DNA of 64,000 bases, taken from the NCBI RefSeq assembly GCF_018139145.2, contig NC_059500.1:33337437-33401436 (forward strand), in the 5' to 3' direction. Shown here piece by piece: positions 1 through 13,500 of the stretch; position 1 is the first letter of the stretch; each line of letters begins with the position of its first letter. The notes below the pieces were generated by a model. The model saw only the letters and a list, made by a program, of their open reading frames with translations, did no database searches and was not told the DNA's origin. The position numbers and the translations under genes were made by a program. The DNA comes from Gymnogyps californianus (taxonomy: Eukaryota; Chordata; Aves; Accipitriformes; Cathartidae).

Positions 1-20
1 TGTGTATATATATATACACA
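1..20. repeat. TA-dinucleotide palindrome
   Basis: The first 20 bases equal their own reverse complement: TGTG, then alternating TA, then CACA. This is a short microsatellite able to form a cruciform. It may continue outside the window. Confidence 0.8.
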
Positions 21-3000
21 CCACAGCTTCTGGTGGGACCCTAGAAAACTGAGAAGAAATCACGCTACTGACTCTTCCTTCAATCTAATGAAAACAGAGA
101 CATCCCTTCGAAAGGATGCACCTAAAAATCAGCTATCCCTTTTGACAAAATTAGTCCTCCAGGCTTGGTTTCACTCCACCTATAGTCCTGTCCCAGGATG
201 CAGGAATATCATATTACTTCCAGATTTAAGATAAACTATTTTACAAACAGCGTAAAAAGATGAAGCATTGAACGCTGTTGACTTTGATTAGTCATTTTAT
301 TCTTTATCTAAGGTTAAGCACTTAAAAATAAAAAAAAAAAAGAAGGGGGGGAAAAACAGAGAAAGTCAGCTTCAATTTACAATTTTAATATTGAGTACTG
401 GTTAAAAAGAAAATTAGTTCACACTGCTTGAAGTTGGAGTTTTTAATTATTCATATACATATTGCTACTTTCTTTATTAATAAATACTGGACTAGAGCCA
501 CCATTGATACTTCTCTGCATAATCCCTTATGTGAAAAGCAGATATAACACACTACCGTTTATCACTTGTCAGAGTGATTACAACGATGCAGGCAGTCTGT
601 GAATTAAGTGTCATACTTTTATTTAGAGGTACTTTTTTCAATTCCATGTATCTGTTTTTAGCATGTTTCCTCCCTTCCTTAAATTAGATGACAGCTTTGT
701 ATAAATAAATTACGATAATCCACAGATGCTAAATGCTCAAATGTGAACGTACAAATATTGTGATTAGTTCCTCAAACTCTGACAAAACCTGTCAGTGTGT
801 TTCTTCAAGAAATATTTTTATTATTAAAAATAACAAAGAATTTACTACATGCTGCCTTTGATCCACATTCCTATTCTACTGATTTTTTTACAGCAGCAGG
901 GTGAAGGAGACATGGGGGGGAACACAAGATATTGCTTAAGGGAGCAATATTTTTTCCCCTGAAGGTTACAAGTGACACCACCTTACCAAACACAAGAAAA
1001 ACGAGCTTTTGAAAGGAGTCTGGTAAAAAGAAAAATTCCAAAATCTCTCTTCCTTTACAAAAGCAGAACAGACCCAAAATCATGGAGTAGATTCAGGTTC
1101 AGATCATACCTAAGACACATGTAGTACTAAGGTCCAAGACTTTGCTTTAGGCCTTTCCTGATTTTCTTTCTTTATTTCAGCATGCATACTGAGAAACTTA
1201 GCCACTGCTGTGAATGTCAATGAATGATCGCTTGCTAAATACTGTAAATTGTACCTGTAAGAAAAATGAACAAACCAACACTGCATTAGTTGTGGTTTGG
1301 CACAGCTTCACTTTGGCTGCTTCTTCTGGATGGAGTGCAGGGTTTGGAGAGCTGCCAGTAGCGCTGATAAAGTGACCAAACCATAAAACGTAACACACAG
1401 GGGAAGAAAAAAATTCTTTTGCCAAGAAAATGCTGTCGGCAACAGCACAGCATCCTCATGTACACTTTTAAATACCCCTATATTATTGCATAACACTTTA
1501 AAAATCTTTAATATGGTATAAACTTGTCTTTCTTAAATAACAAAAATTAACAACTGACAGCTACTTCCATTATTGCTTTCCCCCATATTCATTAGTGCTG
1601 TCTTATGTTCCTTGTTAAATACATTCCCCAGAGTGACAAATGTGCCTAGCAGAGTGCAGGCTTAACACACCAAGCTAACATAACTCTCCTTAGATTTGTC
1701 CGTGTACTAACGACCGTTCAGAATTGATTTATAGCTTCTGCCAGTGGTATTTTATTCACGCCATGCGGAATATGGAGAAGCCATGTACTTAACTTCCCGT
1801 GAAAACACTAACAGTTCTAGAAAAACTGTTTACTCAGCATAAAAGAGCAGCATTGCTTCCTCATCCAACACCTACAGTGTAATGAAATGGCTCTATTCCT
1901 GCTACTGAGCCAGAACAGTCAATACAAGCATGCAATTATTTTTACCTCTGTATATGGTGCAAGGCTAATTGTTCTGCCTTTGGCTCTTCATAGATCTACT
2001 ACAAACTTCCAGTCAGGGATCCATAATCAGATGTAGCCAAACACCATCACATGCATGCTATCGCTTATTTACAACTCTAAAGCCTAGGATTTATAAGTGT
2101 TATTCTCGTTCCTGTAAATAACTCGAAACAACTCAAGACCCCTTCCAAACAGTATTCTTATCTCCCTTTTGGTAATCAAACATATGATACGTATACTTCA
2201 TACATACATAAAACATATGATGGTATACTTCAACAATTTGAGCTGAATGACCATTAGCCAAGCTGCATCAGAGTAGAGTAGTACCCAAAATACTTTCAGT
2301 CACACCTGCTAGAGCAGGAGATTCTGCTGTTGTGTGCTCTGTACTGGAGTACGCATCATGACGGTGACACAAGACAAGAGGAGAGGTATATAAGGTTGAG
2401 ATTCAGGAATCGGTTCACTACTTAGAAGTCATCTTTTACAAATTTATATTCAAAATGCAGTAAGAAAATAATTAGCCTTGAAAACATGCCAAATACTGCA
2501 CCAATCTTTCCATTTGCTCGCTACAATGTCATAATGAATTTAATAGCATGTCCATCTGGAGTTCACCTTGCACATGTGCTGAGAGGAAATAATGAACCTA
2601 CAAACCAAAAGCCTAACCCTCACATATAAGGATTCAGTGTATGCTCATAACAGCCTTAGAGAAGGGAGTATCATTGCTTCCTTACCTGCAATGTTCCTCC
2701 CTTCTAGTAAAAAGGCCCAAATATCTAACTGTAGTTCTGGAGCCCACCAGCAGTTTGGGGCAGATGTAGTGCATCAAGCAGCTGTCCAGGAACATGTCTC
2801 TCTTGACAAAAAGCAGGTCTGCCGGGAGAGCTTTCCTTTATCCACAGGCTTCCTCTCTAGCTGACCAAACCCCTACTGTGTGGTGACAGAGTCTTACCTG
2901 TTGTCACTGGGAACAGACCTACTGCAGATGGCTGGAGTTTTACACACATAACAGTGAATTCTCTACGGAGGGTAGCCTGGATCCATGACCACATTAAATG

Positions 3001-4414
3001 AAGCAGACATTGCGTTTATACTTCTACTCCTCAAGTCTGGAAAGGTCCACAGATCCATAACTGGATTTTATCAGACGCAGACAGCTATAGGGGACAATTT
3101 TTTTCCCCAATGGATAATGAAATAAATTCAGCTTACTGCACTGTTTCTGATAGGATGAGGCACTAGCATATACTACAAAAAAGGTTTACTCATCAGCCTT
3201 GAAATGTTCCAGAGTAGATTTCCATCTTGCCAGTCTGTTCTCACAGAGTGTGCATGTCAAACCCAAAAAACACATCAATGCCTTTTGTGAGCATCTTGAG
3301 TTCTTAAAGAGGCAGACTGTTAGCATCAGCTACCTTAGATATTCACCGTCAGATTTTCCTCAACCTTCCAAGACTTTTTGTCTCATTTCAGCTAAACAAC
3401 AGAGATAAATGATAAGGTCTTTCAACTTGCATTTATTTATTTTTCTGGGCATAATTTAACAGCCTTTGTATACTGCTACAGAGCTCTGCTTACGAGAGTC
3501 CAAGACATTAAGGCCACAGTGCTATCTCCTGTTACTTATCGCATATGCAGTTGACTTTACAAGTGAGTGCTGTGTTCATCTGAAGAACCTCTTTGTCGGC
3601 ACGAAAAATGCAGTGTGAAGGCTCTGCAGACAGCCTTTCATTCTAGTGCTCACCTAGCAAACACAAGTTACTGGAGTTAGAAGTGAGAGATGCTGGTAGC
3701 AGCTGATGCGAAGAAGCCCTGAGGGGTGTGAATGGAGAGACCACGAAGGATAGGAGAGAAGAGGAAGATAAGGGGAAGCAGTAGAGGAAGCAGGCAACAA
3801 AAGCAAGGCAGATACAGAGAGAAAAGGAAGACAATGAAATGGTAATTAACCAGCAGTAACTCATCAATTTCAAAAGCCAAACCAGAATTCAGGGGAAAAA
3901 AAAGCAAAGCTTTTTCTGGAAGGGAGAATACATTTGTAAGACTATGAAAATAAATGGAGGGCTGGCAAAGTTTAAAAATCAAAAAACGCTATTCTATCCT
4001 TGTTAATGACCTTTTCAAACTCCTTTCTGAAGTGAAGCTTTGATCACAATCATTTTACTCAGAAGACTGAAGCAACCTTGAAGCGGAATGAACTGTGCAA
4101 CTGCTTCAGCACAGGAAAGTAAAATGCAAAGCTAGAGAAAAGACAAATCACTATTCCCTTTGGCTACCATTAAGGAAAAGCTAGTGATTGGTGATAGGGA
4201 TAATAATCTACCAACAGATGTGTCATGCAGGCTACCTGAAGTAAATCAACATACCTGGTATGAATTTGGAAGATATCCTGAAGGAATCTGGTCCTTCAAC
4301 CATCACAGACAAACAACACTGCTACTGTCACTTTACTGAAGTTATATGTAGCATGCAAACCTACCACGCCTGTCTCGCAAAGGGTATCAGTACTAAAATA
4401 TTACTCAAATCATC
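1..4414. other. AT-rich non-coding DNA, probable intron
   Basis: No open frame in this stretch resembles a known protein, and all are short. The first 20 bases form a perfect TA-rich palindrome (TGTG, alternating TA, CACA). Bases 2178-2200 and 2211-2232 are an imperfect direct repeat containing CATATGAT and GTATACTTCA. If the CpG island at 23-24 kb is the MARCHF3 promoter, this is part of its first intron. That is inference from synteny. Confidence 0.5.
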
Positions 4415-4570
4415 ATTTTAAGGCAGTCATTTCCATTTTACAAATAATAAAACCAAGGTGGAAAGAAGTACTGCCTAGCTTTCTCCTACTTGCATGCAGA
4501 ATGAATGGCAGTAGCAGGAATAGGAAGCCCTGGCTGCCAAGTTTCCCCTTTTAACTGCTAGGCTGAACTT
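4415..4570 (+). repeat. Ancient MIR/L2-like SINE remnant
   Basis: The stretch keeps the order of words typical of MIR-type tails: CATTTTACAAATAA, then a degraded 'aaccaaggtgg' (from the gaaactgaggc word), then 'aatggcagtagcaggaatagg', then 'ccctggct', ending with 'ttaactgctaggct' (from the ttaaccactaggcc word). Many substitutions indicate great age. The exact family (MIR, an AmnSINE or an L3 tail) cannot be fixed by eye. Confidence 0.5.
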
Positions 4571-6673
4571 GCTCTCTCCAGAGGCTATGCCACCACAGCA
4601 GCAATATTCAGTACAACTGAAGTCTAAAAGTAAGTTAGTTTATACAGTAGCAGGGCTCTAGCAACTTACAAGGACAATTTGGCATCACTTTCATTGGCTG
4701 CGCCTCAGAGCACTATATACCGCACACGTCCTGCACTGTGCTCCAAACACCACAACCAAATGTTAGCACAGGATCCCATTAAGATCAGTTGTGAAACAAA
4801 CATTACACGGTCAAATCCAAGGCATCTCCAGATAGAGCCTTGCTTTCCACCTGAAATTTTACTGAGCACAGTTCATGTTCACTGCTGCTATGCTTAAACT
4901 CTAGTTTCCATGCCAGCCTGTCTGCACATGCTTCCTCAGATTCCTTTTGAGATGAAACCACGCGTGTCTGATCTGAAGCCCTTTTCCACAAGGAAGCTTC
5001 AGTTTCAGAATTGAACGAGGCTAGAGAAGGCAAAATATCCAGTACTATACTTTGTGTATCAGAAAGAAATTTGCAAAAGCTTAGATTCAGTCCTGGCAAT
5101 TTCCTTTGTCACGGAGGGAGGAAGGGAAAGAGGGTTGAGAATATTTATATACCACAGGTTAAGGGAGAAATGTCTACCTTCTGCTGTTTCCTACAACATG
5201 TCTATAAAGCCATGACAAATTGTGGGGAAGATGAGAGAGAGTCAAAATTTAACTTTTCCTTAAAGAATAGGGCAGTTTTGTTCACAGGATCTCTTCCTAT
5301 GCTAATTAACAGTTTTCTGAAAGACTTTTTCTGATCAAGATTTTCTATCCCACTTTAAAAGCCTACATTGTCTCTGATGCTAGACTCTCTGGCGGCTGCT
5401 CCAACACGACGCACAAAAATGAACAGACATGAAAGGGAGGAGTTTCAGGTTTTGCTTAATAGACCATCTGGATCACACAACACACAAAACTGCTCATTTA
5501 ATCAGGTGGGACATATTAGTCTATTTGTATTGTAACCTGCAGCTGCTGTGACAGTAAATTCAACATATCTGTAATTCTGGCCACAAATTGGTCTTTACAC
5601 TGGTGCAAGGACACTGCAGAAAAGGTTTGTTGCTGAAATTCTTACAGGTTTTTCACATATGGCTCCATTGCAAACTGTCTACGTAAGATAAAGGAGCATA
5701 ATAAACAAAAAATAATAAAAATAAACTGCCTTATTTACAAATGCCCAGAAAACCCTTGATCTCTGCTTGACGACGCTGATTACACTCTGAAAAAGGTGCA
5801 GCTCTAGAAGTTGTCTGGGATCCACAGTTCAAACTAAAGTCAAGGGATACTGCAAGCACTCTTTAGCATTATGTCTGCGACTCAGAAATATATTAAATCC
5901 TACGACCAGTACTATCATTTTCTACATAAGGATTCCCCTTCAAAAATTAATCTAGTCACAAACAGCACCAAGTCAAAACTGTTTTTAGTATTACTGGTAA
6001 GTACAGAAAGGAAGCAAAATAGATTATGATTTTACCTTTTTATTATAAGTGAGCAAAAAAAGAAAAGAAAAGCTGTGTTCACATGTTTACAGATCACTAT
6101 ATATATTCTACTGAATATACACAGAATACAGAATATTACAATTGATCACCTATAGACACCATCAGGCTACAAACTCCCTCCGTGAACAAACTTTAACTAT
6201 TCTCAGCCTTTTTGCAGTAGAGTTACTGAACACAGGCTGCTGGGAAGTCAACAGAAGAGCCTTGAAAATTGTATTTCTAAGCAATGTTATGCTTCTGTTG
6301 TATATTGCTGCTTAACCATCTCAAATATTAAAGGGACTAATCAGCAGTTCAGAGAGAATTCAATCATCCTTTTTTCAGGTTCAATGAGACCCCGCCATTT
6401 TTACTACCCAAAACTTTAGGCACCTAGGGTAGGACACATACATTAATATGAAGTCACACTTCCCAAACCACATCCTCCTTTTCCTCAGTGACTTTTCAAA
6501 TTTCTAGACAGTAGGAGGAAACTACCACTTGCAGCAGTGCATATCAGCCTTTGTTAGCTTTGGCATTCCTCTTGGTAATATACGACATCAGAGTCTCAAA
6601 ACACCCAATTGGTTTGAAGTAGTTCGTTATCTGACAGCACTGTCATCCCAAAAATGAGGATTCTTTTACCTGG
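4571..6673. other. AT-rich non-coding DNA
   Basis: Short overlapping open frames on both strands (for example 5011-5334 plus and 4803-5099 minus) show no recognisable domain or splice context. I see no gene, RNA or well-preserved repeat here. It probably belongs to the same intron as the flanking sequence. Confidence 0.5.
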
Positions 6674-7238
6674 TGTGCAAAGAAGCCGATCAACACACAG
6701 AGTCGAGATATTTGTTTATTTCATGTCTGCGCAGAGATGGGTGCTAGGTGGTAATGCCACAAAGCTAGCACACCCGGTTAACACATGGTAAAGCATTTTA
6801 CACATTTCGAGCAACAGTTATCAGTACTTTTACAGTTTCGCTGAGTTACCCTCATTCCTATTGGTTCTCGCAAGTCTCATCTCCACTTAAAGTCGCAGCG
6901 TCCTCCGTTTTGACTGTGCATGTTCTGTGAGGAAGGGGTTGCTGTTGGTAGGGGGCTCTCCCTACGCCAGGGCGGGTTTTGTGTTATGTTAATTAGGACA
7001 GTTCACTCAAAATTGAAGTAGCTCTTTGGTTGGCCTTGCGCTTATCTTGGTATTTCTTTACCCGCCTGACTTACACGGTGTCATCTTGTTTCTCTTCTCA
7101 AGGTCGCGCCTCGTTAAGTAAGTAGCATCCGTTGTTTTGTTTCTCGCGTATCTCCAACAGCATGATGGGTAACAGTGCACGTGCAGATCTTCAGCCTTGA
7201 TTAGGTCTGAAACTGCAGTTTTGTTTTGGCTTTCCAGA
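6674..7238 (-). mobile_element. Solo LTR of an endogenous retrovirus (6.7 kb)
   Basis: Read on the minus strand, the right-hand part has LTR layout. It has an AATAAA poly(A) signal (complement of 6715-6720) followed by a short segment with a CTCTGTGTG motif, and it ends GCACA. Upstream of the signal are words I recall from a bird LTR family (CTAGCTTTGTGGCAT and CACCTAGCACCCATCTCTG). A 6-bp direct repeat ACCTGG occurs at 6668-6673 and 7239-7244 and could be the target-site duplication. With those limits the far end would start TC rather than the usual TG, so that boundary is uncertain and could lie near 7260. No gag, pol or env is attached, which fits a solo LTR. The strand is opposite to the LTR at 14.25 kb. 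Confidence 0.6.
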
Positions 7239-7661
7239 ACCTGGCAGCATGTGATAACAGGGACACCGCATGCAAAAGTACAGCAAAACTCCTCTGGAAT
7301 GCCATAGCTACTTAGTCTGTATTGATAGTGGCATTACAGTCAAAGACGATTTGCTGCTGGTTTGTTAATGGTTGTGCTAATACATGAAGTACTTTCCAAA
7401 CAGGAAAAACAGGTAAACTCCTTGGCCTAAAGCATTTATAATCCAAATATAAAAAAGCAACAGAGTGTAAATGAGAGGAGAATAAGAAAAGTTACTTAGG
7501 TAAGAGGTGCTCACATCTGGATAATTCACCTTTTATAGTGCTACAGTGATTATTTATGAGATAGGGCTGTTGCTTAACTAAAATGGACTGTCAGCTCTAA
7601 TTATATATAGCTAATGTTGAAAACTACTGGACAAGTGGTCAAGGATAGCTCTTCCAAGTGG

Positions 7662-7745
7662 AATCACAGAATCACAGAAGGGTTGAGGTTGGAAAAGACC
7701 TCTGGAGGTCATCTTGTCCATCCCCCCTGCTCCAGCAGGAATATA
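7662..7745 (-). mobile_element. CR1 LINE 3'-end fragment
   Basis: On the plus strand the tail-derived words AATCACAGAATCACAGAA come first. A GTTGGAAAAGACCTCTGGAG segment and CATCCCCCCTGCTCCAGCAGGA follow. This is the hallmark of the last 80 or so bases of a bird CR1 element read in reverse, so the element lies on the minus strand. It is 5'-truncated to only its 3' UTR, as most CR1 copies are. Confidence 0.85.
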
Positions 7746-10015
7746 TAAACTATTTGTAACTACCCTTCATGCATCATTATCAGTCAGCAAGTTTCCTTGC
7801 AGGCATTGTGGCAGGCATTTATCTTCCAGAAGGGTCTGGAGGAGGAGAGACAAGAACCTTCCGAGGCCAAAGTCATGAACAGCTTCCCACATACGGGAGC
7901 ACAAAAGAAAACACAGACATGATTACAAGAGACTCAGTCAAACAATGTAATGAGGCAGGCCTGGATGGTCAAACAGATGATAGAAGTGGCTATAACATAC
8001 TACAGAAGACCGGTATCAAGGAGGTAAAGTTATGTGGGACTTTGAAGAGGATTTTACTTTGGTTCCATGGAGGCATCCAACGAGGAGCTGGCAAATCCGT
8101 GCCAAGGACTGCTGTGGCCATTGGGAAGAACAAGGTTAGAGCAATCTAGTTAATTGCCTGCAGGACATGGTCAGAAAGAAAATGAACAGCCACAGATAAC
8201 ACAGAAGAAGAATTAAAAACACTGTTCTCAGTATGCAGTACAATTGAGCAGGAGATTACAGGTCTCGGTTACAAGTCTGACAAGCTAGACTGAGAACAAG
8301 GAGAAGCAAAAACAATAGCCAAATTCACATGCAAGGGAAAAGATAAGCGGTCTAATTTTTTGTGCTCAAGTTTTTGGAGACCCTCATTCAGAAAGCCTCA
8401 GAGGGATGGGCTAAGGAGGAAATAACAGAGGGATAAATGTTAAGAAAGGAGAGACAGGTTTAATTGTTACTCATTAGTGACAACTGCAGGGGTCATCTAA
8501 AATAAGATGGTGGAGGGCAAGGGACGGGACCCCAAAGGACTCAGACTGTGTCTGCAGAGCAGGGCAGAACTGCTCTTCCCTGTCTCTGCAGTTTAGTCTC
8601 TGTGCACCCACCAGGACATCCTGATGGTGAAGCGGGTACTACCCATAGTCCAGCCACACTGGCCAGTCACCCTAGGGCACCTCTAGGAGCTCACGGCAGT
8701 ACCCCTCCTGCCTGAGGACAAAGTTTTCTTTCAAATGAAACCAGGTCTGTCCTTGAGTGCTGATAAATATACAGAGCCAAGGGAAAAAGAAAGATGATAG
8801 TCTATTAAAAGAGAAGACACTGGGATGTCCAGAGAGGAGGACCCAAGTGACTCATATCAATATGATGAGGAAGATAAATATCATTCAGTGAATCAGGAAG
8901 GATCAAAGGGTAAGAGTTGCCTAGAAAATGCATTTAAGACCCTGGTTTAATATGGAGTGATTTCCATTAAGCTTTTGTGACACCAATGTCAGAAAGTCAA
9001 GTTTGGGGACTCCTTCCACGTGATCTAACCAAACTCTATCTCTTGGTTTAGTATATTCTTAAGGGAAAAAGCGTACAAGGCTTCAACTTCTAAGTCTTCC
9101 CTTATCTGAGGAAGCAGAGCCTATTCAGTAATTTTTAACTAGTTTTCCTACTTTGCCATCTTCATCTACTGTGGCACAAATTTTTCAGCATGAAATGCCT
9201 CTGGCTAACGATGGCAACTCTGTTTTTCAGACTGCGGACAATGTCAAATGCTTTAGGAGGTCAAAACAACCAAACTAGCTAAGGTGAAATCTCCCATTGA
9301 AAAACTGGGGAAAAATGAAGGCCCTGATGTAGCTTAAAGAGATCACGAATGCAGCACAAGCCACCAATCCAATCAGTCACTCTTTCATTGCAGCCTCATA
9401 TTAGGTACGTGAGTTAAGGCTCTGGTTTTTGCCTTCTGAGCAAATTTGTAATAGGGAAACCAAAAAATGAGTTGATTAAATAGCCAGTTACTCAAAATTG
9501 CTGCATCATTTGTAAATAATAAATATGACTGTAGTATACACAAAAGAGAGAACTTAGTTATTCCTCATTAGGAAACGCGTATTTACACTGTGTAGGACAG
9601 TATTCAAATTAACTCATCTATTTAACTACTTGTCATTCATTACCTCACTTCACAGAACAGAAACAGGTTTTAGCTTGTGTTTACCGGTAGCACTTAAAGC
9701 AAAGAAAATCAAAGCTTTGTTTTGCCTCCATGTCCCCAGGGTGACTCCCAGGTGCTGCCAAGGCCAGCAAGATCCTAGACTGCACTGGATCACAGGACAG
9801 GACTCAAAAAATCCCCATGTGCTTCCTACTACTAATGACTTTCACATCTGCATTCAAGGAGGAACTATGAGCCTTCTACCTTACCCAAACTAAATGATCA
9901 TTGATACCACTTTCTGTTCCACTAAGAAAAAAACATCAGCAAAGAGAGTAGCATCCTCCTGGGAGACGAATCCTATTACGTGCCCAATGCTCCTGTTCTC
10001 AGTTCCTTTGTACAG
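7746..10015. other. Non-coding DNA with one unassigned open frame
   Basis: A 126-codon plus-strand frame (7769-8149) begins right after the CR1 fragment. It has no recognisable domain, signal peptide or membrane segment, and I do not call it a gene. Nothing else in the stretch resembles an exon, RNA gene or repeat that I can name. Confidence 0.45.
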
Positions 10016-10525
10016 CGTTGTGGTGGGCTGACCCTGCCCAGCAGCCAAGCGCCCATACAGCTTTGCTCACTCCCCACCCCACCTGCCCCCAGTGGGACAG
10101 GAGAGAGGACATGAAGAGCAAAAGCAAGAAAACTCATGGGTAGACATAAAGACAGTTTAATAGGTGAAGGAAGCGGGGGGGGGGGGGAGGAGGAAAGAAG
10201 TGATGCAACGCAGTCAGTTCTCACTTCCCACAGGCAGATGGATGCCCAGCAATGGCCACCTTGGAGGACAACACCCCTACTCCATCCTCCCCTACCCCAG
10301 GTTTTATTGCTGGGCATGACACTATATGCTATGGAAAATTCCTTCAGCCAGCTCAGGTCAGCCGTCCCCCAAGAACCTATAACCTGCTCACCGTGGGGAT
10401 GAGGGGGCTGGGGAGGGGAAAAGAGCAAAAGCCTTGACAACACTGTTCTAGCCACAAACCTAAAACACAGCACCTTAGGGGCTGCTATGAAGAAAGTTAT
10501 CTGCATCCCAGCCAGACCCAGAACA
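10016..10525 (-). mobile_element. Solo ERV LTR, degraded, minus strand (10.0 kb)
   Basis: Both ends match the family of the LTR at 14251-14838, in the opposite orientation. The plus strand starts with GTTGTGGTGGGCTGACC and ends with AAACACAGCACCTTA and CATCCCAGCCAGACCCAGAACA. Between them are ACTCATGGGTAGACATAAAG and GACAGTTTAATAGG; the latter gives a minus-strand ATTAAA poly(A) signal at 10161-10156. A degraded TATA region is seen around 10301-10330. I cannot see a convincing target-site duplication. Open frames inside it (for example 184 codons on the minus strand) are by-products of its GC-rich sequence. A 13-base poly-G run sits within it (10175-10187). Confidence 0.75.
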
Positions 10526-13500
10526 AACATGAAAAGTGGTACAAGGTAGCGTACAACCCCACTGCAGCTGACTGGCCAGCCACAGGTGTGCTTACAGTAG
10601 CCCCATCCCAGTTAGGATGATTTTGACCAGAAAGCACTGCTGTATCGCACACCGCAGTTCTGCACCGCACAGGGAGTGGTGCAATGCAGTGGCAGTCCAT
10701 ACGTGAGTTTCATGGGCAGAGTACCATTGACCTGCTTCCTATTTTCTCGCGAGAGAAGCCTGATTACTACAGACACACAGCAAAACCCCACTGCTGCTCA
10801 ATGACCTGTACCAGTACGTTGCACAACACTGATTTCTGTCAGACCTCAAACTCCCTCTAACAGTCCAAAAACAAATCTGTTGCTTGGGGAGGGAGGGAAT
10901 TCCAGGTCACGCCTATAGACCCGACAAAGATCATGGATTTGAAACTTAACTAGAGTGTCACATGCCGTTGGAAGGTGCCCGACAAGAAAAATGTCCCCTG
11001 AATGCTCCTTTCAAAAGGCCATGAGAGACTGATTTGAACCTGTTGCCTAAAGTTAAAAGTGTTTAATCCAGAGAACTGTACGTGAAAATGCGAGCCTAGG
11101 AGTTTCTGCACGTTACTGCAGTAGCCATCTGCATGGTGTACCCTGTATTTATCAGCTCAGGTTATTTCAGCTCAGGACTTTCAGTGAGTGAATGAATACT
11201 TGCTCTCATAACAGATTCAAATTCAATCATCACTGCATGACTCTTATCTACTCATCCAAATAACCGCAGGTTTTTGGGCATGTATTCAACTGCTTAATCT
11301 AGCATGAGGGGACGGTTCCTATCAGTAACCAAAGCCAGGTCTCAGTCTGGCACCAGCAATTGTACTCCTGTAAGCAGACAGGATGCAGAAAAGCTTTCTG
11401 TTCTGCTCCAAAATTCTGCTTAAATTAATATCAAGCTTGTTTTCTTTTTTCTTTTCCTTTTAAGAATTACAATTTTCAAAGATCAACTGGGCTGAGTTTT
11501 TCTCCCTTCCTAGAGAAGGTTGAGGATTCCCCTACAGAAGGTTGAGGATTCACATGCATCTGTGAAAGTATATGTCTCTTGCCTCTCCCTTTTCTGGCTC
11601 ACAGGTCAATTTGTAATCCATTACGGAAATTAAATATAAAAATATTTTTTAGCAAGGATTTGCGTTTAAGAGATTCATACATCTTAAAGAAAAAAAAAAC
11701 AGCTGAATAGTCATGCGATTCGCTGATGCTCAGTGAGCAAACTAAACACTGACAAATTATTTATAGTTGTCATGTTCAACTTAAATACATGAGCCATATA
11801 TTTGGGGTGGGCAATAGAAGACTAACAGCTAAGATCAGCTAAGTAAAACAGTATGTCAGGAAACCTGGGAATTTAAGTAAAAGTAGCTACATAAGTTTTA
11901 CCCAATTAGATGTAAGTATTTTTTCCTTTGATATCACATTCCATACTTTTCGTAATGAGTAGATTAAATTAAAAACTATTCCTAACAGGGGCACAGAATT
12001 ATTTCAGATGATAAGGCTATGCATTTCAACAGTGTCTTGACTTCCATGCATTAACTAATCCCTTCTAGATGTATTCTCAGATAGGAACACTAAGGCTCAG
12101 CTATTTCACAAGGAAATAGAGGCAGAGATGAGAAGACTTAAAATCAGAGAGAGTCCAATGAAGATCCTGCTGTAGAGAGTTGGTCAGCAGCAGACAAACC
12201 TACACAACTCTTACTTTCTCTCACTATGGAACTGAGCTGTCTGGAGACAAAGGGGAACGACAAAAAAAAAAAAAAAGTTCTTCCTAAAGCTGTTCCTAGA
12301 GTTCTTCCTAAAATGAGAAATTCAGCCCACGCAGTCTTTCAGATACGCACAATGGACAGTGGCAAGGGTGGCAAGATGCATTGATTTGGCTTGTAAAAGC
12401 TGTCACATTTCCTGTCTCATGTTACACTACCAAATAACCTCCTTGTTCAATTTTTACATGGGATTTTCAAAGCTTACAGCTCAGATCTGAAATTTGAAAA
12501 CTGCATTTTATATCTTCTCTACTTCTTGGCCAGAAACCCACTATGACTAGTATCAGCAAAATCTTCATCTGAGATACTGGAAGTGCTCTTGTAATTTGCT
12601 TTTGCATCACTGAAACTTTGGGGATATAAATGATGCTCCATAATCACATCGCTTCTTATTTCCATTGTTTACAGTTTTTTAAAAACATATAATGAATGAC
12701 CTTTGCCATTATGAAAATTCTTATAGAACGGGAGAGGAAAATAACTCTTTTGTGACAAAGTTTTTCAACAGCAGGAAAAAAAAAACTTAGAAAAAGACAA
12801 TTTCTTCAACTTATTATTCAAATTTTTACAGTGGCTTACATAGAAACCAATTAGGTTTAATCCCCATTCAATTTTATGGAGCTCTTAACAAAGAGCTAAG
12901 ACTTAAGTAAGCACAGTGTAAAGATGATGAGAACTCTGCTACTATTATCCTCACAGAGACAGCAGAATTGCAATTTTCATGTGTTTTTGATAAAAAGTAT
13001 TATGGGCACAATATTCAAAACTGTCTTAAAATTGCTCCTTGGGTTTCCATTAGCCATGGCTGCACCAAAGCAAACTTCTTTGCACAGCCACTGGAAGTAC
13101 AGACAGCGAACTTTAATACAAAGGGGCAGAAGTACAAAGAAAAGAAAGTTACAATCCTGGAAAGCAGAATGAAAAGATTAGAAACTAATTTTAATTAATC
13201 ACTGGGATTAAAAGACTGCATTAAATGCTAATACTTTTTATCAGAGATATTTGAAGAACTGTAGTTTAGAAATCTCCCTCCCCTTGTTTTAAATGCCTGG
13301 TTGAATGCAAATTACCTTTCTGAAGACTTGCTGAAGTTATATTAATTACTTATCTGGCGAAGCCTACTCAAAATTTGGGTTTTTTGCTAGCTTTGATCTG
13401 CAGACCCTAGGCGAGCTGAGAAAGGACTGCTTCACTATGAATGAGTAACAATACTGTACCTCCCATGCCACTGCTGCCAGCGCACAAATGCATTCCCAAA

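Noticed and set aside
9976..10530. 184-codon minus-strand frame near 10 kb
   Set aside because: It lies almost wholly within a recognisable LTR and overlaps frames on the other strand.
12085..12165. MIR-like stretch
   Set aside because: Only two or three weak words agree with the MIR tail order; too decayed to call without a profile search.
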